Below, piece by piece: positions 53,343 to 62,367 of a stretch of 64,000 bases of DNA. The translations under genes were made by a program, and so were the position numbers. How positions within the stretch are numbered: position 1 is the first letter of the stretch; the number at the start of each line of letters is the position of its first letter. Source of the DNA: Eubacterium sp. (GTDB lineage Bacteria > Bacillota > Clostridia > Lachnospirales > Lachnospiraceae); NCBI GenBank assembly GCA_024681515.1, contig JAILAR010000006.1:1-64000 (forward strand), in the 5' to 3' direction. Below the pieces are notes generated by a model. That model had not been told where the DNA came from. It ran no database searches and worked only from the letters and a program-made list of their open reading frames with translations.

Positions 53343-54449
53343 ATGCTCAGGATCATAACATTCACTTCGCAGGGTTGCCTTCCTGCAAAACGCATTGCAG
53401 ACAGGATCCCGGCGAGGTTATATCGGAAATTTCATACACCCGGCAAAACGGAAATGTGTCCGGAGAATTTTGAACCGGTGAAGACGCCCCTGGCTGACTG
53501 GGCGGCGGATGGGTTTGCCGCCGGAGATCCGCTTCTTTTTATCGGTGCGGCAGGGATCGCGGTACGTGCGATCGCAGGATGTATCCGTGATAAGCTGACG
53601 GATGTTCCGGTGCTGGTGCTGGACATGCAGGGAACCTACGTGATCCCGATCCTGTCGGGTCATTACGGCGGTGCCAATGCCCTGGCAAGGCGGATCGCAG
53701 AGCTGACCGGCGCTGTGGCAGTCATCACCACGGCAACGGATCAGGTGGGTGCATTTGCGGCGGATCTTTTCGCAAAAGAGCATAACATGCGAATCCGGAA
53801 TCCAAAGGCACTTCCCGGACTTTCCGGAAAAGCTATTTCAGGAGAGAGCATCCGTATCGCATGTCCGGAGCACCTGCGTGTGGTCTGTGGAACACCGGCG
53901 GGTGTCTGCATCGTTTCTCCGGAAGATGCGGCAGATATCCGGATCACTGCATTTCCGCTGACAAAGGAGGAGCTGGAGAGTACGGAGACGCTCTATCTGA
54001 CGCCGCAATGTATCTATGCAGGGATCGGCTGTAAAAAGAACGTTCCGGCTGAGCAGATGGAAGCCTTTGTCAGGTCCATGTGTGAATCGTCGGGGATCGA
54101 TCCGGAAGCTCTGGCGGGGATCGCAAGTATAGATGTGAAGAAGGAAGAGCCGGCGATCCTCGCGCTGGCTGAAACACTGGGGATTCCTTTCGTTACGTAT
54201 AGTGCAGAAGAGTTACAGGCGGTACCGGGACATTTTCCGGAGTCGCCGTTTGTGGAGAAACAGGTAGGAGTGGGAGAGGTTTCCGGCAGAGCCGCCGCAA
54301 GGCTGGCAGGAGAAGGATACCGGATGCTTCTTCCGAAAGTATCCCGATGGGGGATCACGCTGTCGCTTGCGGTAGCCGCAGCGATTGATAAAACGGGGGA
54401 GACGGATGAAGAGAAGGAAGATCGCATTACTTGTAGCGCAGGCAGATGA
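53343..54449 (+). CDS. cbiG: Cobalt-precorrin-5A hydrolase (CbiG)
   Basis: The start is taken at ATG 53343 rather than 53325. The 368 residues hold the N-terminal domain (IGAAGIAVRAIAG, PVLVLDMQGTYVIPILSGH, GGANALARRIAEL) and the C-terminal CbiG domain (YLTPQCIYAGIGCKKNVP, IASIDVKKEEPAILALAE). CbiG opens the delta-lactone of cobalt-precorrin-5A. Its 3' end overlaps the start of the EAL gene by 44 nt. Confidence 0.92.
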   Translation: MLRIITFTSQGCLPAKRIADRIPARLYRKFHTPGKTEMCPENFEPVKTPLADWAADGFAAGDPLLFIGAAGIAVRAIAGCIRDKLTDVPVLVLDMQGTYVIPILSGHYGGANALARRIAELTGAVAVITTATDQVGAFAADLFAKEHNMRIRNPKALPGLSGKAISGESIRIACPEHLRVVCGTPAGVCIVSPEDAADIRITAFPLTKEELESTETLYLTPQCIYAGIGCKKNVPAEQMEAFVRSMCESSGIDPEALAGIASIDVKKEEPAILALAETLGIPFVTYSAEELQAVPGHFPESPFVEKQVGVGEVSGRAAARLAGEGYRMLLPKVSRWGITLSLAVAAAIDKTGETDEEKEDRITCSAGR

Positions 54450-57400
54450 AGAGTATCAGAGCGATTTCGTGCATGGGGCTTTGGAGAGGGCATTTGCGGA
54501 GGATGTGGATGTATATGTATTCTCCATGTTTATCAAATACCAGAGCACAAGAGCCCGGGAAGACGGAGACTCCAACATCTTCAGTCTGGTGAATTATTCG
54601 GAGTTCGATGGGGTGATCGTGCTTTCGGACATGATCCAGACACCGGGGGTGGAACCGGAGATCCAGGAGAAGATCCATGCATGTTACTCCGGACCGGTTG
54701 TTTGCGTGGATACGGAAAGCAAATACTTCACCACGTTCTGGACGGACGGCTATCAGGCGGTGTATGACACGGTCAGTCACATGATCGAGAAACATGGCAT
54801 GAAAGAGATCGCATACCTTACCGGACGTCAGAACCATGTGCATTCCATCCGGAGGCTGGAAGCGTATCGGGCCGCCATGAAGGATCATGGTCTGGAGGTA
54901 AATGAAGACTGGGTGTTCTACGGTGATTTCTGGTATTACAGCGGGGTTGCATGTGCCGAGAGTCTGCTTCGTGACAGAGAACACATGCCGCAGGCTGTGG
55001 TATGTGCAAATGATCCCATGGCCATCGGAGTCGGGATCGGTCTGGAAAATGCAGGTATAAAGATCCCTGATGATCTCGCTGTCGTGGGCTATGGTACCTC
55101 CGAGGAAGGACGTAAGAGTCCCTGCCCGATCACGTCCCCCTGGGTTCCGGGTGGATACTACGGAGCCTTTGCAGTGGAAACTGTGCTTCGGGAATTAAAT
55201 GGTGAGAAGCCGATCCTGCCGGAGCCTGAGACAAGTTTCTTTATCGGTGAAAGCTGTGGCTGCACGATGGCACGGGAAGAATCCGTTATCGCAAGAAGGC
55301 AGATCTGGGAAACCGGGAATTCTGTCGGAGGCTTCCAGTCTTTGCATGATTATCTGATGGAGGATCTCCTGCTGGCCGAAAATCTGGAGGATTTCTTCCG
55401 GACCGTCTATGATTATGTGTATTTCCTGGAGGGAGTACGCAGGCTGGATATCTATCTGGATGAGCAGTGGCTGAATCCGGACCGTCTGGCCCGCGACCTC
55501 TTCCTTTCCGAAGGGTATCCGGAACGAATGCTCCATGTGATGTCCTATGATCTGGATCATTCCGAACAGGCAGCGGCAAGGACCGGAAAAATGATCGACA
55601 CGGCAGTGATGCTGGAGGATGCGGAATCAGAACGCCCCATGGCACATTTCTTTGTCCCTATCTTTAATGAGCGGAAAGCCTTTGGTTATGCCGTGTTTGA
55701 TTACGGCGGAGAACCGACGGTTTTCACTACCGTAACCCGGTTCTGGATGTATGCGGTTTCCCGAGGCCTGGAGATCCTGCGCCGTACCATTGTCCTGAAG
55801 AATTACAGTCAGCTGCTGACACCGGATAAGGAACTGAACTATCCCACTTTTATCGATGACCGGTTCCAGCCGAAGGAGGAGGAACTGACGGACGAGGAGC
55901 AGAGAGAACGGAAAGAAGTGCAGCGGATCCTGGACAAGAATCTGTTTACATATCATTTCCAGCCCATCGTCAGTGTAAAGGACGGGGAGATCTATTCCTA
56001 TGAGGCGCTGATGCGCTCCGGATCGGCCTGGAAGGTTCCGCCGCTCCAGATCATCCGCCATTCCAGCGGACTCGGCCGGCTTCAGGATGTTGAGAAGGCC
56101 ACATTCCTGAATGTGCTGGGTCTCGTGGAAACGAAAAGCGATGAATTCAAAGACAGGAAGATCTTTGTAAACAGTATTCCGGGGATCAAACTGAAACGTG
56201 AAGATCAGATGCGGGTGGATCATCTGCTTCGGGAGCATGCGCAGCAGATCGTTGTGGAACTGACGGAGCAGGCGGAGTTAGAGGACGAGACGCTGGAGAA
56301 TCTGAAGACCCATCTTATGGAACTCGGAAGTGGCATCGCCGTCGATGATTACGGAACGGGCTACTCCAATATCAGCAATCTTCTTCGGTACATGCCGAAT
56401 GTAGTAAAGATCGACAAGTCCCTTCTGACAGAGATCCAGAGCAGTTCGCAGAAGCAGCATTTTGTAAGAAACATCATCGAATTCTGCCATGACAACAATA
56501 TCCTCGCGCTGGCAGAAGGTGTGGAGACCAGGGAGGAGCTGCAGGCTGTGATCCGTCTTGGGGCGGATCTGATCCAGGGCTTCTATCTGGCGCGTCCTAC
56601 CGCGGAGATACAGCAGTCCATCGATACCAACATGAAGATGGAAATCTGCAGGTTCTATCGCGAGCATCTGGACGGGCTCGCGGATCAGGTTTATCGCGCG
56701 GGGAAAACGGCCCGCGTGACCATCAACAACCTGATCAAGGAAGCGAAGACCACAATCCTGATCGGAGAGAAGGATTCCACCTGCCGCGATATCACCATTG
56801 CGGGAAATCCGAACGTGGGCTCCAATATTCATATCGAGATCCTGGAAGGATATTCCGGAGCCGTGACCATGGAGAATGTCATCCTGTCGAACCAGAAGCA
56901 GCGTCCATGTATCCGGATTGCCGAAAATGCGAATCTGACGCTTCGTCTGGTGGGTGAAAACCGGCTGGAGGGCGGAGGGATCCTGGTGCCGGAGAGTTCG
57001 TCCCTGACCGTCGAAGGAGACGGAAATCTGAAGATCGAACTGGATGGCACGGAGGTCTTCGGCATCGGAAATGAATCCGGCAAGACCCACGGTCCGCTGA
57101 TGTTTTATCAGGACGGAGAGATCATCATTGAAGCTTCCGGAAAGACCATGTACGGGATCGGTTCCGGCCTGGGCGGACGGATCGAGATCAACAAGGGCAA
57201 GTATACCTTCAGCATGAGCGGAAGCGAGGGCGTGGGCATCGGATCCATGCACGGACGGGAAGAACTTCTGATCCATGACTGTGATCTCTATATGGATTAT
57301 GCGTTCCGCGAGGGTGTCTGCATCGGAAGTACATACGGCTCCATGCAGCTGGAGGCAATGAGCTCCATGTTCCGGTTCAACTGCAGCGGAACCAGACTTG

Positions 57401-57744
57401 CGGTGATCGGAACGCTGGCAGGAGAGTTTGCGGATTTAAAGCTTCATGATCTGTCCATGCATATCAATCTTCGCTCGGATCGGACGACCGCTTTCGGAAG
57501 CCTGAAGGGTGCGTCAAGGATCGACATCGTATCTGCTGCGATCCGTTACAAAGGGGCAGGTATCGAAGCATGGCTCTTCGGAGGAGAAAGCGAGAGTACC
57601 ACGATCCATGTGGACGGAGTGGATATGAAGGCCCGGATGGATATGAAGGAAGGCCATGTTACGAACGCACCGAGAAAGCAGGTCAACATTACCCGAAGCA
57701 TTACAGATGTCATTATCAACGATGAGGAAATGGAGCTTACATGA
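54406..57744 (+). CDS. LacI-like sensor/EAL phosphodiesterase/beta-helix fusion
   Basis: ATG 54406 with GGGGGAG gives 1112 residues. Residues 1-290 resemble a LacI-type periplasmic-binding fold without a DNA-binding helix-turn-helix (VVCANDPMAIGVGIGLENAG, DLAVVGYGTSE). A GAF-like or linker region follows (about 290-500). The EAL domain (about 510-765) keeps YEALMRSG, VELTEQAELED, DDYGTGYSN and AEGVETREEL, so it should cleave c-di-GMP. The last 330 residues are Gly/Ile-rich repeats resembling a right-handed beta-helix or polysaccharide-binding DUF4353-like fold (ENANLTLRLVGENRLEGGGI). No signal peptide is seen, so all parts are expected in the cytoplasm. It overlaps cbiG. Confidence 0.88.
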   Translation: MKRRKIALLVAQADEEYQSDFVHGALERAFAEDVDVYVFSMFIKYQSTRAREDGDSNIFSLVNYSEFDGVIVLSDMIQTPGVEPEIQEKIHACYSGPVVCVDTESKYFTTFWTDGYQAVYDTVSHMIEKHGMKEIAYLTGRQNHVHSIRRLEAYRAAMKDHGLEVNEDWVFYGDFWYYSGVACAESLLRDREHMPQAVVCANDPMAIGVGIGLENAGIKIPDDLAVVGYGTSEEGRKSPCPITSPWVPGGYYGAFAVETVLRELNGEKPILPEPETSFFIGESCGCTMAREESVIARRQIWETGNSVGGFQSLHDYLMEDLLLAENLEDFFRTVYDYVYFLEGVRRLDIYLDEQWLNPDRLARDLFLSEGYPERMLHVMSYDLDHSEQAAARTGKMIDTAVMLEDAESERPMAHFFVPIFNERKAFGYAVFDYGGEPTVFTTVTRFWMYAVSRGLEILRRTIVLKNYSQLLTPDKELNYPTFIDDRFQPKEEELTDEEQRERKEVQRILDKNLFTYHFQPIVSVKDGEIYSYEALMRSGSAWKVPPLQIIRHSSGLGRLQDVEKATFLNVLGLVETKSDEFKDRKIFVNSIPGIKLKREDQMRVDHLLREHAQQIVVELTEQAELEDETLENLKTHLMELGSGIAVDDYGTGYSNISNLLRYMPNVVKIDKSLLTEIQSSSQKQHFVRNIIEFCHDNNILALAEGVETREELQAVIRLGADLIQGFYLARPTAEIQQSIDTNMKMEICRFYREHLDGLADQVYRAGKTARVTINNLIKEAKTTILIGEKDSTCRDITIAGNPNVGSNIHIEILEGYSGAVTMENVILSNQKQRPCIRIAENANLTLRLVGENRLEGGGILVPESSSLTVEGDGNLKIELDGTEVFGIGNESGKTHGPLMFYQDGEIIIEASGKTMYGIGSGLGGRIEINKGKYTFSMSGSEGVGIGSMHGREELLIHDCDLYMDYAFREGVCIGSTYGSMQLEAMSSMFRFNCSGTRLAVIGTLAGEFADLKLHDLSMHINLRSDRTTAFGSLKGASRIDIVSAAIRYKGAGIEAWLFGGESESTTIHVDGVDMKARMDMKEGHVTNAPRKQVNITRSITDVIINDEEMELT

Positions 57745-57804
57745 TCATCAGTCGGTTATAGCTAACTGCTGAACCGGATATCATGAGATGGAGCATATTG
57801 TACT

Positions 57805-58560
57805 ATGGGATCGGAGCGTAAAAAAATATTATACGTTGTTGGCATCGGTCCCGGAAAGACTTCCGGTATGACGGGTGAGGCTCTGGCGGCTCTCCGGGAA
57901 AGTGATGTGATCGCAGGATATCCGGTGTATCTGGAACTGCTTCCGGAAGAGATCCGCGGAAAAGAACAGATTGCAACCGGCATGACCCGGGAGATGGAAC
58001 GGTGCCGTCTGGCGCTTCAGGCGGCTGCTGCAGGCAGAACGGTTTCTCTGGTCTGCAGTGGGGATGCAGGGGTCTACGGCATGGCCGGCCCCGTGCTGTC
58101 TCTGGCCGGAGAGTATCCGGAGGTGGAGATCTCCGTGATCCCCGGAGTTACGGCAGCAACCGCAGGTGCATCGGTTCTGGGCGCGCCGCTGATGCATGAT
58201 TTCGCAGTGATCAGCATGAGTGACCGTCTGACCCCCTTTGAGGTGATCGAAAAGAGGCTTCGTCTGGCTGCGGAATCGGATTTTGTGATCGTTCTTTACA
58301 ATCCGGAATCCAGAGGACGCGCAGGGTATCTGAAAAAGGCCTGTGATATCCTGTTGGAAAAGCTTCCGCCGGATCGGGCGGCGGGCTATGTCCGACAGAT
58401 CGGACGGGAGGGTGAGACCGCATGGGTCGGACACCTGAGTGAACTGCGGGAACAGGCAGTGGATATGTTCACCACGGTCTATATCGGAAACAGTACGACA
58501 TACATATCGGGAGCGCGGATGGTAACGGAGCGGGGATATGTATCACATGCGAAGCAATAA
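57805..58560 (+). CDS. cbiH: Cobalt-precorrin-3 C17-methyltransferase (CbiH)
   Basis: The 251-residue tetrapyrrole methylase has VVGIGPGKTSGMTGEALAAL, GYPVYLELLP, CSGDAGVYGMAGPVL, and VTAATAGASVLGAPLMHDF, with LYNPESRGRAGYL near the end. CbiH methylates C17 and contracts the ring. A GGAG site lies rather far upstream. It follows the EAL gene by 60 nt. Confidence 0.94.
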   Translation: MGSERKKILYVVGIGPGKTSGMTGEALAALRESDVIAGYPVYLELLPEEIRGKEQIATGMTREMERCRLALQAAAAGRTVSLVCSGDAGVYGMAGPVLSLAGEYPEVEISVIPGVTAATAGASVLGAPLMHDFAVISMSDRLTPFEVIEKRLRLAAESDFVIVLYNPESRGRAGYLKKACDILLEKLPPDRAAGYVRQIGREGETAWVGHLSELREQAVDMFTTVYIGNSTTYISGARMVTERGYVSHAKQ

Positions 58561-58563
58561 TTC

Positions 58564-58592
58564 ACGGAGCGCTTCAGGCGCGAAGTATGGAA
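58564..58592 (+). repeat. Small dispersed stem-loop element, copy D
   Basis: ACGGAGCGCTTCAGGCGCGAAGTATGGAAC: GCGC-loop-GCGC hairpin with the conserved tail. It ends 13 nt before the start of the cbiJ-cbiE-cbiT fusion. Confidence 0.7.
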
Positions 58593-58605
58593 CAGAGAGA
58601 ACAGT

Positions 58606-60753
58606 ATGAAACAGGTTTTTTTATTTGCGGGAACAACAGAAGGAAGACGCCTGGCGCGGCGTCTGGGGGCGGCAGGCATCGGGACGGCAGTCTCGGTGGC
58701 AACGGAATATGGTGTACTTGTGCTGGAGGAAGCGGGACTTGGTGAATCCGTCTCCGTGCTGCACGGACGCATGAACACGGAGAAAATGGTAAGCGCCATC
58801 CGGGAGCAATCTCCGAAGATCGTGGTGGATGCCACGCATCCCTATGCGCTGGAGGCTTCGGAAAATATCCGAGCCGCCGCAGAGCAGGCAGGGGTTCCGT
58901 ACCTTCGACTGAAGAGGAAGACGAAGGACTCACCGGATCGGAAAGTGTTCCGTTTTTCAGAGGTAGATCAGGTGATCACGGCATTGCAGCGAACCAGCGG
59001 AAACATTCTTCTTACTACAGGTGTCAATTCTCTGGCACAGTTTGCAGAGGCAGAGGGGCTTCGGGAGCGCCTGTTCGTTCGTGTCCTTCCGGGAGAAGAA
59101 AGCCTGTCCAAATGTGAGGAGGCGGGTATCCGCGGACGCCAGATCATCGCCATGCAGGGACCGTTCTCACAGGAAATGAACCGCGCTTTGATCCATTCCT
59201 ATGATATCCGCCATCTGGTGACCAAGCAGAGCGGGAAGAGCGGCGGTTTTGCAGAGAAGGTATTTGCAGCTCAGGAGACGGAGACGGCGGTTTACATCGT
59301 CGGCGCTCCGGAAGAGGAAGGACTCCCTTATGCGGAGGTTCTGGACCGGCTGGGAGAACTGCTGGAGGTGGATCTGAGGGATACGGTAACGATCACCGTT
59401 TCCCTGGTCGGAGTAGGTCCCGGAAACCGGGATTACATGACAGAGAAGGCAAAACGAAGCATCCGGGAGGCGGATGTGCTGTTTGGCGCACAGCGCCTGA
59501 TCGAACCTTATCAGAATGAGAAAAAAGCATATCCCTATTATCGCGGGGACGATATTCTCCCGCGGCTGGAAAACCTGCTGCAGGAGGCACGGCAGGGGGA
59601 TCCGCATGTCCGTGTGGCGGTACTGCTGTCCGGGGATTCCGGTTTTTACAGCGGGGCATCCGGACTGATCTTCTACCTGACGAACTGGCGCCGCCGCATG
59701 CAGCTTTCCGATACGGGAAAATTTGAGATGCAGATCCATACGGTAGCCGGCATTTCCGCGGTGGCATTTCTGGCATCGCGTCTGCAGGATCACTGGGATA
59801 CGGCCTATGTGGCCAGCCTGCATGGGAGTGATGAGGAAGCCTGGAAAGAGGTGCTGCGACATCTGACCTATGAGAAGCGTTCCTATCTTCTGACTTCGGG
59901 TCGCGAGGATGTGGAGCGGCTCCGGGCATGGATCCGGGAGACGGAGTCACCGGAAAACTACTCACTTTATGCAGGTTATCAGCTGTCCTATCCGGAGGAG
60001 ATCATCTTTGCCGAGGAGGGAGAACGTCCGGGGATCGGTGCGGAGGATGCTAAGCGGATTCCGTTCCCGGACATTCTTCCGGAGGGACTGTATACGGTAA
60101 TGATCCGGAATAATGAACCGGAGGTACCGCCGGAGAAGCGGGAGAGACAGGCGCTGGCAGGACTTCCGAATGATGCGTATCTGCAGGAGAAAGGGGTTCC
60201 CATCACCAAAGAAGAGATCCGGACCATCGCTCTCGGAAAACTTCGGATCAAGGAGCCCGCAGTCATTTATGATATCGGAAGCGGAAGCGGCAGCTTTGCC
60301 ACGGAACTGGGACGGATCCTGGTGAATTCGGAGATCTATGCCATCGAGAAGGAACCCCAGCGTGCGGAGCTGGTGCGCAGGAATCTGCGGCATCTTTCTG
60401 CGGATCATGTGACGGTCGTGGAAGGGGAAGCACCGGAAGCGTTCCGTAATCTGCCGGCACCGACCCATGTGATCATCGGCGGTTCGGACGGGAATCTTTT
60501 TGCGATCCTGTCGGAGCTTTTTAAGAAATCCGTGAATGCGAGGGTGGTGATCCCCGCAGTGACATTGGAGACCAAGACGGAACTGACCATGCTTCTGAAC
60601 GGGACCTTTACCACGGAATACACGATCCGGGATGCGGAGTATGTGGAAGTGAATATCTCCCGGAACCGGAAACTGGGACGTTACCAGTCCCTTGCGGCGG
60701 AGAATCCGGTGGCGATCCTGTCCTTCCAGTTTGGAAGGAGGCCCGGAGCATAG
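58606..60753 (+). CDS. CbiJ-CbiE-CbiT triple fusion (precorrin-6A reductase / precorrin-6B, C5,15-methyltransferase)
   Basis: Three enzymes are joined in 715 residues. Residues 1-255 are CbiJ (FLFAGTTEGRRLARRLG, VDATHPYALEASENI, RLFVRVLPG, MQGPFSQEMN). Residues about 262-490 are CbiE (VSLVGVGPGNRDYMTEKA, VAVLLSGDSGFYSGAS, VAGISAVAFLASRL). Residues about 515-715 are CbiT (YDIGSGSGSFATELGRI, AIEKEPQRAELVRRN). They reduce cobalt-precorrin-6A and then methylate C5 and C15 with loss of the C12 acetate carboxyl. CbiE-CbiT fusions are known as CobL; adding CbiJ at the front puts consecutive steps in one chain. Confidence 0.93.
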   Translation: MKQVFLFAGTTEGRRLARRLGAAGIGTAVSVATEYGVLVLEEAGLGESVSVLHGRMNTEKMVSAIREQSPKIVVDATHPYALEASENIRAAAEQAGVPYLRLKRKTKDSPDRKVFRFSEVDQVITALQRTSGNILLTTGVNSLAQFAEAEGLRERLFVRVLPGEESLSKCEEAGIRGRQIIAMQGPFSQEMNRALIHSYDIRHLVTKQSGKSGGFAEKVFAAQETETAVYIVGAPEEEGLPYAEVLDRLGELLEVDLRDTVTITVSLVGVGPGNRDYMTEKAKRSIREADVLFGAQRLIEPYQNEKKAYPYYRGDDILPRLENLLQEARQGDPHVRVAVLLSGDSGFYSGASGLIFYLTNWRRRMQLSDTGKFEMQIHTVAGISAVAFLASRLQDHWDTAYVASLHGSDEEAWKEVLRHLTYEKRSYLLTSGREDVERLRAWIRETESPENYSLYAGYQLSYPEEIIFAEEGERPGIGAEDAKRIPFPDILPEGLYTVMIRNNEPEVPPEKRERQALAGLPNDAYLQEKGVPITKEEIRTIALGKLRIKEPAVIYDIGSGSGSFATELGRILVNSEIYAIEKEPQRAELVRRNLRHLSADHVTVVEGEAPEAFRNLPAPTHVIIGGSDGNLFAILSELFKKSVNARVVIPAVTLETKTELTMLLNGTFTTEYTIRDAEYVEVNISRNRKLGRYQSLAAENPVAILSFQFGRRPGA

Positions 60754-60755
60754 AT

Positions 60756-60868
60756 GGACATCTGCGAAGCAGATGTCCAGGTGTGGAGTCATACGACGTA
60801 GCCGCGAAGGCGGCGGAGGCGGATGACGGAACCCTTTGCCGGAACCCTTTGATCGGAACCCTTTGATC
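60756..60868. repeat. Hairpin and 14-bp direct repeats between cbiJET and cbiA
   Basis: GGACATCTGC-GAA-GCAGATGTCC (60756-60778) is a perfect hairpin right after the stop codon. GGAACCCTTTGATC then occurs about three times in tandem (60828-60868, first copy altered). No T-run follows the hairpin, so it is a weak terminator candidate. Confidence 0.65.
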
Positions 60869-60907
60869 GGAGCTATGTAATGAATACCATGACATATGGA
60901 GCAGGAT

Positions 60908-62362
60908 ATGAAAAGGCCGGGAATCATGATCGCTGCACCGGGCAGCGGCAGCGGAAAAACTACATTTACGACGGGACTTCTGGCTGCGCTGAGTGCAAGA
61001 GGCGAAACGGTCTATGCATATAAATGCGGACCGGACTATATCGATCCCATGTATCATATGGCGGCGCTTCGGGAAGGACAAAAGCAGCAGGCCGGGTGGA
61101 ATCAGAAACCGGTCAGCCGCAATCTGGACACGTTTTTTACGGATGACCAAACGACCCGACGTCTCTATCTGGAAGATCCTGATGACGGGTATCATATCGT
61201 GGAAGGCGTCATGGGACTTTACGACGGTGTGGCAGGTACGGAGGAGCAGGGTTCTTCCTATGATCTGGCACGTGCACTGGGTCTGCCGATCATACTGGTA
61301 GTAAATGCCAGAGGGCAGGGGCGGTCTCTGGCAGCGCTTCTGGCGGGTTTTCAGAAATTTGACGTTCATCATCTGATCCGGGGCGTGGTTCTGAATCAGA
61401 CATCGAAGGAGATGTATCTTCGTCTGGCACCATTGATCGAATCGGAGACCGGCCTTGCCTGTCTTGGATTTCTTCCGAAGGATTCACGGCTGGAAGCACC
61501 GAGCAGACATTTAGGACTTCTGGCACCGGGGGAACTTCCGGAGGCGTATATCCGCGCAGCAAGGGAAACTGTGGAGCAGCAGCTTGACTGGGAACGATTT
61601 TTCCGGATCGCAAGTGCGGCAGAGCGGCCAAACGGAGAAATGAAAGCTGATCCCAACGATCGATCAGATGATAAACCGAAAAATCAAACATATGATAAGT
61701 CGTCCGTCCGTCTGGCGGTAGCGCGGGACGCTGCATTTTCCTTCTGCTATGCGGACAATCTGCGGATGCTGGAACGGGCCGGTGCGGAGCTCGTGTTCTT
61801 TTCTCTGCTGGCGGATGCTCATCTGCCGGAGCGGATCGACGGACTGCTTCTGTCCGGGGGATATCCGGAACTCTATGCGGAGCAGCTGTCGGAAAACAGC
61901 GGAATGCTTCGAGATATCCGAGACGCGGTGAGAAGCGGTCTGCCCACGGTGGCGGAATGCGGAGGATTTCTGTACCTCCAGCAGGAACTGCAGGGGAGCG
62001 ACGGGCAGATGCACCCGATGGTGGGAGTACTTCCCGGCATGGCAAGCAATCAGGGACGGCCGGTTCGGTTCGGATACGCCATGATCCGTGAAAAAAGCCC
62101 GACATTTCTGCCGGAAGGAACCATCTGCCGCGGGCATGAATTTCACTATTATGACAGTACCGAAAACGGGAGTTCCTGCCTGGTGGAGAAACCCGTGACC
62201 GGCAGAAGCTGGGAGGCTGTATTTACGACAGAGACATTGTGGGCAGGCTTCCCGCATGTATATTACCCGGCGTGTCCGGAATTTGTGGAATCGTTCATTT
62301 CCAGAATGAAGAGATACTCACAATCTATGGAGGAATACGCCTCAGTGCGAAGTATGGAATAA
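60908..62362 (+). CDS. cbiA: Cobyrinic acid a,c-diamide synthase (CbiA/CobB)
   Basis: ATG 60908 is preferred to 60896 because GGAG lies 6 nt before it. The 484 residues have a P-loop (IAAPGSGSGKTTFTTGLL), YKCGPDYIDPMYH, EGVMGLYDG, and a C-terminal glutaminase with Cys in VAECGGFLYL (about 350) and GHEFHYYD. It amidates side chains a and c of cobyrinic acid. A hydrophilic linker (about 242-262, DPNDRSDDKPKNQTYD) joins the two domains. The last ten codons (EEYASVRSME) are supplied by a copy of the dispersed element. Confidence 0.93.
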   Translation: MKRPGIMIAAPGSGSGKTTFTTGLLAALSARGETVYAYKCGPDYIDPMYHMAALREGQKQQAGWNQKPVSRNLDTFFTDDQTTRRLYLEDPDDGYHIVEGVMGLYDGVAGTEEQGSSYDLARALGLPIILVVNARGQGRSLAALLAGFQKFDVHHLIRGVVLNQTSKEMYLRLAPLIESETGLACLGFLPKDSRLEAPSRHLGLLAPGELPEAYIRAARETVEQQLDWERFFRIASAAERPNGEMKADPNDRSDDKPKNQTYDKSSVRLAVARDAAFSFCYADNLRMLERAGAELVFFSLLADAHLPERIDGLLLSGGYPELYAEQLSENSGMLRDIRDAVRSGLPTVAECGGFLYLQQELQGSDGQMHPMVGVLPGMASNQGRPVRFGYAMIREKSPTFLPEGTICRGHEFHYYDSTENGSSCLVEKPVTGRSWEAVFTTETLWAGFPHVYYPACPEFVESFISRMKRYSQSMEEYASVRSME

Positions 62363-62364
62363 TA
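62335..62364 (+). repeat. Small dispersed stem-loop element, copy E (within the end of cbiA)
   Basis: ATACGCCTCAGTGCGAAGTATGGAATAAT retains the tail and a weakened hairpin. It codes the C-terminus and stop codon of CbiA and lies a few nt before the ATG of the next gene. Confidence 0.65.
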
Positions 62365-62367
62365 AAT

